Part shown: positions 21,319-26,275 of the stretch, in pieces
Layout of the letters: each line of letters starts with the position of its first letter
Position numbering within the stretch: position 1 is the stretch's first letter
Virus record (IMG/VR): IMGVR_UViG_3300007542_000155
Coordinates: 1-26,275 of that record
Length of the DNA stretch: 26,275 nucleotides
From: a virus
Reading direction: 5' to 3' (one strand)
Notes under the pieces: model-generated
The model's input: only the letters and a program-made list of their open reading frames with translations
Database searches by the model: none
Told to the model about the DNA's origin: nothing
Position numbers and translations under genes: made by a program

Positions 21319-21344
21319 GTGTGTTTTCTCCGTTGCCATGCAGC

Positions 21345-21388
21345 TTATCTTGCATTAGGTTGCAGGCAAGTCAATAGGAGAATGCTCG
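21345..21388. promoter_or_regulatory. Divergent control region between recombination and replication arms
   Basis: Between two divergent genes. Leftward: TTGACT (21374-21369) as -35, with an AAGATAA-like -10 17 bases on. The spacer holds an inverted repeat, CTTGC (21349-21353) / GCAAG (21366-21370), with TTGCA repeated inside, an operator-like arrangement. Rightward, no good -35/-10 is visible; AGGAG at 21376-21380 is the ribosome-binding site for the GTG at 21389. Confidence 0.5.
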
Positions 21389-21679
21389 GTGAGAACCGAA
21401 TACGCCAAGGTGAAATTGGTGATAAAACGCAAACCACCGCCCCCACCTTTGGAACCGTTCGTATGCGTAATTTGTGAGCAGGAAACTGAACGCGATGCGG
21501 ATAATCCTAATTGGCAAAGACCCCTTGTTTGCAATTTTTGTGCGCATAGCTCTCCTACGCGCCCGCAATTGTCAGGTGCGTCTTATGAGCAATGGGGTAA
21601 TTTTTACCGCGCCCATGCGCTGCTTTGTGCCATAAAGAAGGAGATAGACCGTGCAAGACGACCTCGCAGAAAATGCTGA
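21389..21679 (+). CDS. Small zinc-ribbon protein, first of the replication arm
   Basis: A 96-residue protein starting with GTG, with AGGAG 8 bases upstream. A poly-Pro stretch (KRKPPPPPLEPF) precedes a zinc site, CVICEQ ... CNFCAH (two CxxC). The C-terminal half is helical and basic (KKEIDRARRPRRKC). No specific family is recognised. Early position and zinc ribbon suggest nucleic acid or protein binding. It overlaps the next gene by 29 bases. Confidence 0.65.
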   Translation: MRTEYAKVKLVIKRKPPPPPLEPFVCVICEQETERDADNPNWQRPLVCNFCAHSSPTRPQLSGASYEQWGNFYRAHALLCAIKKEIDRARRPRRKC

Positions 21680-21890
21680 TCAGTATAGCCTGGATGCTAT
21701 CGTGAAAGGCATTGCAGACGACCTGATTGCCCTTCGCGCCGGTCGCATCAGCATCAAGGACGCACAGGCTCGTGCATTGCTGGCCAAGCAATATATGAAT
21801 GGTGTGCGTCTCGTTATGAATGCGCGGCGCAGTTTGGAAGCTAATGCAAAGCCGGTTAACTGCCTGCCAAGCAATGAGGGTGTAGCATGA
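21651..21890 (+). CDS. Small helical hypothetical protein
   Basis: A 79-residue protein starting with GTG at 21651, preceded by AAGGAG at about 8 bases, a strong site for an internal start. It begins MQDDLAENADQYSLDA and continues with IADDLIALRAGRISIKDAQA and ARALLAKQYMNGVRL. It is entirely helical and overlaps the HTH gene by ATGA. The layout suggests a small regulator or accessory protein, but the family is not recognised. Confidence 0.65.
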   Translation: MQDDLAENADQYSLDAIVKGIADDLIALRAGRISIKDAQARALLAKQYMNGVRLVMNARRSLEANAKPVNCLPSNEGVA

Positions 21891-22048
21891 CCGAAGATGA
21901 AATCCGAAGCCGATTGAGCGACCGTATTTTGCCGCGCGTGGCTGATGCAACGGGCTTGAATTACGACACGGTTCGCCGGTTTGCGCGTGGTGAAGGTCCG
22001 TTCCGTAGATCGACGCTAAAGGCGCTTGAAGGGTATCTTTCGCGGTGA
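21887..22048 (+). CDS. Small helix-turn-helix protein
   Basis: A 53-residue protein found by eye between ATGA and GTGA overlaps. It starts MTEDEIRSRLSDRILPRVA and continues with DATGLNYDTVRRFARGEG and RSTLKALEGYLSR. The ATGLNYDTVRRFARG part is an XRE/Cro-like turn and recognition helix, followed by the usual 'S...L..L..YL' closing helix. It is only one DNA-binding domain, so it probably acts as a dimer at an early promoter. The GapR/RusA-linked position suggests control of replication genes. Confidence 0.7.
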   Translation: MTEDEIRSRLSDRILPRVADATGLNYDTVRRFARGEGPFRRSTLKALEGYLSR

Positions 22049-22389
22049 TCATGCTACCGTTTCCCTCGTCCGTCTTGGCAGGCCATGCAAACAGCAATGG
22101 GCAATGGGCCAAGATCAACGCCACGAAAAAGCACCGCGAAGACGCCAAGAGCGCGACGCAGAGTTATTTCGGAACCGCACCCAAGGTTCCCGATGGGGAT
22201 ATTGTGATAACCGTCACATTCTACCCGCCGAACGACCTTGGTGACAGGATCAATTTTCCGAACCGCATGAAGCCATATTTTGACGGCATCGCGGACGCCT
22301 TGAAGGTCAATGATAAGCGATTTTTGCCAGTGTTCAGGTTTATGGACCCCGAAAAGCCGGGGCGTGTAGAAGTGGAGATAGGGACATGA
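22045..22389 (+). CDS. RusA-like Holliday junction resolvase
   Basis: A 114-residue protein starting with GTG at 22045 in a GTGA overlap with the HTH gene; ATG at 22051 is an alternative. It has a GDIVITVTFYPPN strand and then DRINFPNRMKPYFDGIADAL with VNDKRFLP, close to the RusA pattern 'D.DN..K...D.l......DD..'. Some acidic positions are changed (DRIN rather than D.DN). The end, EKPGRVEVEIG, fits the final strand. RusA resolves four-way junctions made during phage recombination. The substrate and activity are inferred from the fold. Confidence 0.82.
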   Translation: MIMLPFPSSVLAGHANSNGQWAKINATKKHREDAKSATQSYFGTAPKVPDGDIVITVTFYPPNDLGDRINFPNRMKPYFDGIADALKVNDKRFLPVFRFMDPEKPGRVEVEIGT

Positions 22390-22580
22390 CCGTTCTCAAA
22401 ATGCGTGCCAAGCAACGCGGGCCGATATGTAACTTCTGCTCTCAACGGGCTAATTGGCGAGGCGTCTATTTTACGCGCTTCGCTTGTGACGGCCATCATG
22501 GCTTGCTGATCGATGAGGATGAACGCCAACGAATTAGAGACAGTCACCAAAGCGAAGCTGAGTGGAGTATCGGCCTATGA
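22386..22580 (+). CDS. Small zinc-finger-like protein
   Basis: A 64-residue protein with CNFCSQRANWRGVYFTRFAC then DGHHG, a CxxC...C..HH pattern that may bind one zinc ion. It overlaps the resolvase by ATGA and the next gene by ATGA. The C-terminal half is acidic and helical. No family is recognised; it may be a minimal HNH- or ribbon-type adaptor. Confidence 0.6.
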   Translation: MTVLKMRAKQRGPICNFCSQRANWRGVYFTRFACDGHHGLLIDEDERQRIRDSHQSEAEWSIGL

Positions 22581-22729
22581 TCCGCAAATGGTTAGCCCGT
22601 CGCGCATTGGAACGCACCATGCGCCCGGACCCAGACCATCGAGCAAGACGCCTGGCGCAATTCGATACGCCACGGCAGGAGCGCTATTGGCAGAATGTGC
22701 GCGCCGCGTTGCATCCTGATGCCGATTAG
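22577..22729 (+). CDS. Small basic hypothetical protein
   Basis: A 50-residue protein starting at the ATG of an ATGA overlap. It begins MIRKWLARRALERTMRPDPD, continues with HRARRLAQFDTPRQERY and ends in HPDAD. It is very Arg-rich and helical. The overlap and composition support it; function is unknown. Confidence 0.5.
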   Translation: MIRKWLARRALERTMRPDPDHRARRLAQFDTPRQERYWQNVRAALHPDAD

Positions 22730-22748
22730 GGTATGAAGGGCGGGCGAG

Positions 22749-22817
22749 GTGAGCGACATGGCAACGGCGCTCGAACACTCGCCCTATCAACTGGTCACAT
22801 GGAGGCCAATCGAATGA
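22749..22817 (+). CDS. Possible 22-codon peptide gene
   Basis: GTG at 22749 (or ATG at 22758, with GAGGTGA nearby) opens a short frame ending in a TGA that overlaps the next ATG as ATGA. The peptide starts MSDMATALEHSPYQL and ends VTWRPIE. It may act as a coupling leader for the next gene or be chance. Support is only position and overlap. Confidence 0.3.
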   Translation: MSDMATALEHSPYQLVTWRPIE

Positions 22818-23026
22818 GTGCTGATTTACAAGATAGCCGCGTTGATTGCAAGCCGTTGCGGCTTATCGTCTGCGATGCGAAGATTGCGGATGATGCTTAT
22901 GCCGTTTATTCGGCAATGCGAAAGACCGAGGTCGATAAGCCCGAACTGGCGCAATCAACGCTTTGGGTAAGCCTTCGCACGTTTGCATATACGATGTTTT
23001 TTCAAGCATTCGTGGTGCAGAAATGA
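22814..23026 (+). CDS. Small hypothetical protein upstream of dnaB
   Basis: A 70-residue protein starting at the ATG at 22814, with GGAGG 8 bases upstream, which is why I prefer it to the in-frame ATG at 22733. It has RLIVCDAKIADDAYAVYSAM then a helical, hydrophobic end (WVSLRTFAYTMFFQAFV). Its stop overlaps the helicase start by ATGA. No family is recognised. Confidence 0.6.
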   Translation: MSADLQDSRVDCKPLRLIVCDAKIADDAYAVYSAMRKTEVDKPELAQSTLWVSLRTFAYTMFFQAFVVQK

Positions 23027-24387
23027 GCCTGTCAAATTGGGAAGCCGAAGCCGACCTGATCGGCGGTTTGCTGGTCAGCAATGGCAATATTGAAGATGTT
23101 GCGGACATTGTAAAGTCGGATGATTTCGCGCTCGATCTGCACGCGCGCATGTTTGAAACCATACTGATCGAAAGCGCAAAGGGCCGTTCGGTGTCGGGTG
23201 TTACCCTGAAGCCGTATTTTGAAGGAGACGGGGCGTTAGAGGCAATGGGTGGCATTCCCTACCTTGCGCGCCTGACCAATAACCCGGTTAGTTGCATTTA
23301 TTCGGTGGCGCTAGACACTGCGCGCCTGCTGTCAGAACTGGCAACACGCCGTCGTATTCAGGCAGGGCTTAAGGTGGCTGCGGAAGCCTGCGACGATCTA
23401 GCTGCAACCACGCAGGAGATTATAGCCCATGCAGACGCGGCAATCACGCTGGAAAGCGGCGATGGCATCCACCAGCCTACCGGGGGGCAAGCCTTCGATG
23501 AACTGCTAGCCAGCTATGACAACAAGAACAACGGAGTGCAATGCCAAGTCATTCCTGAGTTGGACCAACTACTAGGCCCAATGCGCCCTAAGCAGCTTGT
23601 GATAGGGGCAGGGCGTCCCGGCATGGGCAAGACTGCGCTTGCGCTATCCTACGCCCTTGGCGCAGCTGAGGCAGGGCATGGGGTATTGTTTGTGTCGTTG
23701 GAAATGTCCAGCACGGAACTTGCCGCGCGCATGGCCTCAGACCTATGCTTTAGCGGCGAACGTGGCGTGTTCTATAGCAACATTCGCGACGGTGATCTGA
23801 GCACGTGGCAGTCGATGGAAGTGCGCAAGGCACAAGCGAAGGCCCACCAGTTGCCGTTTCAAATCGTTGACGCGGGGTCTTTGACTATCGGACGCCTGAA
23901 CCGGCTTGTTCGTCGCCACGCACGTCGCATGGAAGCCAATGGTTACAAGCTGGAACTGGTAGTGATTGACTACCTGCAATTGCTGCACCCGGACAACAAA
24001 GGCCGGTCCACATATGAAGCGGTGTCTGAAGTTTCGCGCGGACTGAAGGCAATGGCGAAAGATAACGGTGTTGCGATCTTCGCGCTGGCACAGCTTTCAC
24101 GCTCGGTCGAAAATCGCCCTGACAAGCGCCCGCAACTTTCTGACTTGCGCGATAGCGGACAGATCGAGCAGGATGCAGATGCTGTGCTATTCCTGATGCG
24201 CCTTGAATACTACCTTAAGCAGGATGAGCCAGAACAGGGTAGTGCCAAATATGACGATTGGAAAACCAAGATGGACGCCGCCAAGGGTGAAATCGAGTTT
24301 ATCCTTGCTAAGCGCCGCAATGGTGAGACTGGAACAGCGTTCGGACGCTTCCACGGGGCCTATCAGGCAGTGAGGGGCGAACAATGA
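23023..24387 (+). CDS. dnaB: Replicative DNA helicase, DnaB family
   Basis: A 454-residue protein. An N-terminal helical domain begins EADLIGGLLVSN and contains LHARMFETI, as in the DnaB N-domain. The RecA-like part has Walker A GRPGMGKT (197-204), a motif reading VLFVSLEMS after it (221-229), Walker B LVVIDYLQL (312-320), and a QLSRSVENRPDKRPQLSDLR box followed by DSGQIEQDAD (357-386), with the arginine-finger/sensor region. It forms a hexamer that unwinds the phage fork. I start at the ATG at 23023, which overlaps the previous stop by ATGA. It is slightly shorter than chromosomal DnaB. The adjacent gene probably loads it. Confidence 0.96.
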   Translation: MSLSNWEAEADLIGGLLVSNGNIEDVADIVKSDDFALDLHARMFETILIESAKGRSVSGVTLKPYFEGDGALEAMGGIPYLARLTNNPVSCIYSVALDTARLLSELATRRRIQAGLKVAAEACDDLAATTQEIIAHADAAITLESGDGIHQPTGGQAFDELLASYDNKNNGVQCQVIPELDQLLGPMRPKQLVIGAGRPGMGKTALALSYALGAAEAGHGVLFVSLEMSSTELAARMASDLCFSGERGVFYSNIRDGDLSTWQSMEVRKAQAKAHQLPFQIVDAGSLTIGRLNRLVRRHARRMEANGYKLELVVIDYLQLLHPDNKGRSTYEAVSEVSRGLKAMAKDNGVAIFALAQLSRSVENRPDKRPQLSDLRDSGQIEQDADAVLFLMRLEYYLKQDEPEQGSAKYDDWKTKMDAAKGEIEFILAKRRNGETGTAFGRFHGAYQAVRGEQ

Positions 24388-24971
24388 GTGTTATTGCTAC
24401 GGCAGTCCGTCACTTGATGGCAGCAGGCGTAACAGGTGACGCTTTGTTAGAGGCGATTGCGGAACTTGAAGCGCAAGTGCGCGCCGAACCAAAACCACGT
24501 TCATCGGGTGCAATTCGGCAAGAGCGTTACCGCAAAAACAAAGCGTCACAACCGTCACAAAGCATCACAACCGTCACAAGTGACGCCCCCCTTTCCCTTC
24601 CCCCCAATGAAAATATATCTAACCCCCCTACCCATACCCCCGGAAATAACACCCGCACGCGTAAGGCCCCGGTTCTTGCTGCCAAGCCCGCTGAGGTTTC
24701 AGAACGGGTCTGGATCGATTTTCAAACTTTGCGAAAGCGGAAAGGCGCACCGTTGACGGAAACCGCGCTGGCCGGGATTGCTGACGAAGCCCGGAAAGCT
24801 GGTTGGCCGCTGGAGGCTGCGTTGGCCAAGTGCCAGGTCCGTGGCTGGCAAGGGTTCGAGGCCGACTGGCTGAAGGGTGAGCGCCCGCCGTCCGAGACAC
24901 TAGCAAGCGATGATCCGCTGACGCGCCGCCTGATGGCCCGGAAAGCCGCCAAAGAAACCAATGTTTGCTGA
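24384..24971 (+). CDS. Primosomal / helicase-loader-like replication protein
   Basis: A 195-residue protein overlapping dnaB by ATGA. A helical N-terminus (DALLEAIAELEAQVR) is followed by a Ser/Thr/Pro-rich linker, then a C-terminal domain with VWIDFQTLRKRKGAPLTE, LAGIADEARKAGWPLE and RGWQGFEADWLKGE. The 'W..F..LR..K.APLT..AL.....A..AG...E..L...   W.GF...W' layout is frequent in phage proteins encoded next to helicases and thought to deliver DnaB or prime replication. The Ser/Thr-rich linker is unusually long and low complexity. No ATPase motif is visible, so it is not a DnaC-type loader. Confidence 0.72.
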   Translation: MSVIATAVRHLMAAGVTGDALLEAIAELEAQVRAEPKPRSSGAIRQERYRKNKASQPSQSITTVTSDAPLSLPPNENISNPPTHTPGNNTRTRKAPVLAAKPAEVSERVWIDFQTLRKRKGAPLTETALAGIADEARKAGWPLEAALAKCQVRGWQGFEADWLKGERPPSETLASDDPLTRRLMARKAAKETNVC

Positions 24972-25170
24972 CATCCCAGCCCCAGGCTTCACAAAGATAA
25001 CCGGGACTAAGCTACCCCGCGACGATGGAACCCAATACCATGTGCAGCTACGCAATGGATTTTGCGATTTTCAGAACACCTACACAGCAAAACAACTGGT
25101 CTGGATACATGACTACAGCACGAGGCCCGAAGGTTCCGGGGGTGATGTTGTCGCGGTCAGGCGGGTGTGA
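24961..25170 (+). CDS. Small hypothetical phage protein
   Basis: A 69-residue protein that starts at ATG 24961, 11 bases inside the previous gene. It contains a Gln/Asn-rich middle (YHVQLRNGFCDFQNTYTAKQ), a WIHDY motif and ends in GDVVAVRRV. From memory, phage proteins ending 'W.H....GD(V/I).AVR' recur in replication regions, with unknown function. The ribosome-binding site is weak. The following ~100 bases (25171-25274) hold no clear gene or promoter. Confidence 0.6.
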   Translation: MFADIPAPGFTKITGTKLPRDDGTQYHVQLRNGFCDFQNTYTAKQLVWIHDYSTRPEGSGGDVVAVRRV

Positions 25171-25274
25171 AAAAAGTTTGAGCCATGTGCGATTAGGTGT
25201 TGCCAAGAGCAACTAATGCGCATAGAAGGGTTTCAACGCAACGGACACTGTCCACCATGATAGGGAATATGAAA

Positions 25275-25553
25275 ATGACCATCGAAATCATCCTCGCACC
25301 AACTTCCGCCGCAATCGCTGAAGGTGAACTGCACGTTGGAATTCGCATATACGGTTTTGAATATGCTTGCCGTCATATCAATGGTGAGTTGCGCGTCGAT
25401 TATGTGAGCGGTCAAAAGTATGCACAAAATCGCCCTGCATGGCAGCGTGCCAAGAACTATCAAGCCGCTTGCAAGTGGTTTGCAGATTATGTTTCTGGCA
25501 TGAATGCAGCCTATCACGAAGCCCACCGCAATCTATATTCCGAGGCAGCATGA
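25275..25553 (+). CDS. Hypothetical protein
   Basis: A 92-residue protein starting at the ATG at 25275 with AGGGAA 7-8 bases upstream; ATGs at 25257 and 25269 are also in frame. It reads MTIEIILAPTSAAIAEGEL, then VGIRIYGFEYACRHINGEL and KNYQAACKWFADYVSGM with a helical end. A beta-hairpin followed by helices is likely. Its stop overlaps the next start by ATGA. No family is recognised. Confidence 0.6.
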   Translation: MTIEIILAPTSAAIAEGELHVGIRIYGFEYACRHINGELRVDYVSGQKYAQNRPAWQRAKNYQAACKWFADYVSGMNAAYHEAHRNLYSEAA

Positions 25554-25753
25554 CCCCCGCCGAGTTCAACCGTATCCGCAACGCCAAGGAGCTGTCTATC
25601 GCACAGACAGCCCGCATCTTGCGCATTGCCGACCGATCGACAATTCACCGCTGGGCAACTGGCGACCGCGCTATCAGCGGTCCCGCATCTATCCTTATGG
25701 AAATGCTAGACGCTGGCGAACTGCCGGCACGTTACATAGGAGAAGCAAAATGA
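25550..25753 (+). CDS. Small XRE/Cro-like HTH protein
   Basis: A 67-residue protein starting in an ATGA overlap. It begins MTPAEFNRIRNAKELS, followed by IAQTARILRIADRSTIHRWA (helix-turn-helix, with recognition helix RSTIHRW), then a helix with SGPASILMEMLDAGELP. It is a minimal single-domain HTH, similar in plan to phage Cro or YdaS-like proteins. With the 15295 and 21887 proteins it is one of three small HTH regulators in the window. Confidence 0.78.
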   Translation: MTPAEFNRIRNAKELSIAQTARILRIADRSTIHRWATGDRAISGPASILMEMLDAGELPARYIGEAK

Positions 25754-26127
25754 ACATCGACGATATGACATACGGCCAACTTAAGCAAATCGCTGCTATG
25801 TTTGTAGGAGAGGCTACCGCGCCAGTTACGAAACCCAAGTCACATGATGCCCGCCCGGTTATTGTCTGCACTGACAAGCGCGGCGTGGTGTTTGGTTACT
25901 GCACAGATACCAGCGCCCGCCCTATCACGCTGACGCAAGCCCGCATGGCGCTGTATTGGTCAAGCGATGTAGGTGGTGTGTTTGGCCTTGGTGAAAAAGG
26001 GCCGACCAAGGACTGCAAGATCAGCGCTGTTTTGCCTGAGATTACACTTGAAGGCGTTACGGCTATTTTCACCGTCGATGCGATTGCAGAGGCCGCATGG
26101 AGGGCGGCTAAGGTGCAGGGGCGTTGA
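25750..26127 (+). CDS. DUF6948-like phage protein
   Basis: A 125-residue protein starting in an ATGA overlap. After a helical N-terminus (DDMTYGQLKQIAAMF) comes VIVCTDKRGVVFGYC, then LTQARMALYWSSDVGGVFGL and a strand-rich end (LPEITLEGVTAIFTVDA). The order 'VIV.T...GV.FG', 'L..AR...YW' and a final '...T.' strand is what I remember for DUF6948 phage proteins. Family naming is tentative; function is unknown. Confidence 0.7.
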   Translation: MNIDDMTYGQLKQIAAMFVGEATAPVTKPKSHDARPVIVCTDKRGVVFGYCTDTSARPITLTQARMALYWSSDVGGVFGLGEKGPTKDCKISAVLPEITLEGVTAIFTVDAIAEAAWRAAKVQGR

Positions 26128-26128
26128 T

Positions 26129-26275
26129 ATGGCTGAAATGATCTATGGGAAGAAGCCAAAGGGTTACGGCTACGGCTATGGCGACGGCTCCGGCTACGGC
26201 TACGGCTGCGGCGACGGCTACGGCTATGGCGAGGGCGACGGGGCGGGGTCGGGGGATGGGGACGGCGGGGGCGGC
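26129..26275 (+). CDS. Glycine-tyrosine repeat protein (3' end cut off)
   Basis: The gene starts at ATG 26129 right after the previous stop and is still open at the window end (49 codons). It begins MAEMIYGKKPKGYGYGYG and continues as alternating G-Y and G-D/S/E dipeptides. The first 11 residues are the only non-repetitive part. Such Gly-Tyr low-complexity proteins occur in phages at similar places but their role is unknown. Repeat slippage may vary the length. Confidence 0.55.
   Translation, partial: MAEMIYGKKPKGYGYGYGDGSGYGYGCGDGYGYGEGDGAGSGDGDGGGG
26161..26275 (+). repeat. GGC-TAC/TAT/GAC hexamer-like coding repeat
   Basis: The DNA is built of GGCTAC, GGCTAT and GGCGAC units, translating as GY and GD. 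It grades into a GGGG/GGC-rich stretch (GGGGCGGGGTCGGGGGATGG) at the window end. It is in-frame coding, so it was most likely spread by slippage within the gene. It continues past the right edge. Confidence 0.8.

Noticed and set aside
21555-22148. Minus-strand 197-codon open frame
   Set aside because: It is antisense to the zinc-ribbon, helical, HTH and RusA-like genes, which have clear starts. Its His/Cys/Arg-rich composition looks like a shadow.
22733-22813. N-terminal extension of the 22814 gene
   Set aside because: The extension (Gly/Arg-rich) has no ribosome-binding site, while GGAGG stands before the ATG at 22814.
25199-25215. GTTGC-CAAGA-GCAAC hairpin as a terminator
   Set aside because: The stem is only 5 bp with no T-run, too weak to call.
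1-26275. Signs of CRISPR, tRNA, integrase, att sites, CI repressor, insertion sequence or retron/DGR reverse transcriptase
   Set aside because: I saw no regular spaced repeats, cloverleaf, tyrosine or serine recombinase motif, transposase, or YxDD polymerase motif by eye. Weak or short elements could be missed without a search tool.

Overview
The window is part of a tailed-phage (or prophage) genome and is cut at both ends: the first gene lacks its 5' part and the last its 3' part. Three things point to an alphaproteobacterial host, perhaps a sphingomonad. These are a DUF2312/GapR-like gene, a moderately high GC content, and long runs of short genes joined by ATGA, TAATG or TGATG overlaps. 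The order of the virion genes (three ejection-type proteins, then a tail protein with a P22-tailspike-like head-binding domain) matches the P22 order 7-20-16-9, so a podovirus-like particle is likely. I see no integrase, CI-type repressor, terminase, portal, capsid, tRNA or CRISPR array.

Layout. (1) 1-11984, plus strand, late genes: ejection proteins (with an HNH/AP2 homing endonuclease gene between them), two tail proteins (the second with an SGNH/sialate-O-acetylesterase-like domain), a lysis block (membrane proteins and holin candidates, GH24 lysozyme, nested Rz/Rz1-type spanins), and a second SGNH hydrolase. One SLOG/DUF2493 gene (9091-9435) lies on the opposite strand inside the lysis block. 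A 9-bp-stem hairpin at 11991-12018 closes the region. (2) 15206 down to 12080, minus strand: about fourteen very small genes in one overlapping chain. It includes a Lar-like zinc protein and ends in a gene whose C-terminal half is a type II (R67/DfrB-like) dihydrofolate reductase domain. (3) 15295-17467, plus strand: a Cro-like repressor, a DUF551-like protein, a mini membrane protein, a zinc-finger/DnaA-domain-IV fusion, and a C5 cytosine methyltransferase with a 202-codon ORF overlapping it in the +1 frame. (4) 21318 down to 17427, minus strand, recombination genes: a RAD52-like annealing protein, a DEDD exonuclease, SSB, GapR-like, HNH, a zinc-finger/HNH-like protein and an unknown. (5) 21389 to the end, plus strand, replication genes: small zinc and HTH proteins, a RusA-like resolvase, DnaB helicase, a primosomal/loader-like protein, further small genes, and a glycine-tyrosine repeat protein running off the window.

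Two divergent control regions organise the early genes. The first (15207-15294) carries two copies of AAAGCYATCTTT, 21 bp apart, over back-to-back promoter-like elements and next to the cro-like gene. The second (21319-21388) lies between the recombination and replication arms. A strong sigma70-like promoter inside the minus-strand small-gene chain would start transcripts at or within about 2 nt of the ATG of the next gene.

The points most worth following up are the DfrB-like fusion, the +1-overlapping ORF in the methyltransferase gene, a GGG_TGA junction that would fuse an M15 peptidase domain to an ejection protein by a +1 shift, the zinc-finger/DnaA-IV fusion, and the tandem operators. All identifications come from reading motifs by eye and from remembered family features; no database search was run.
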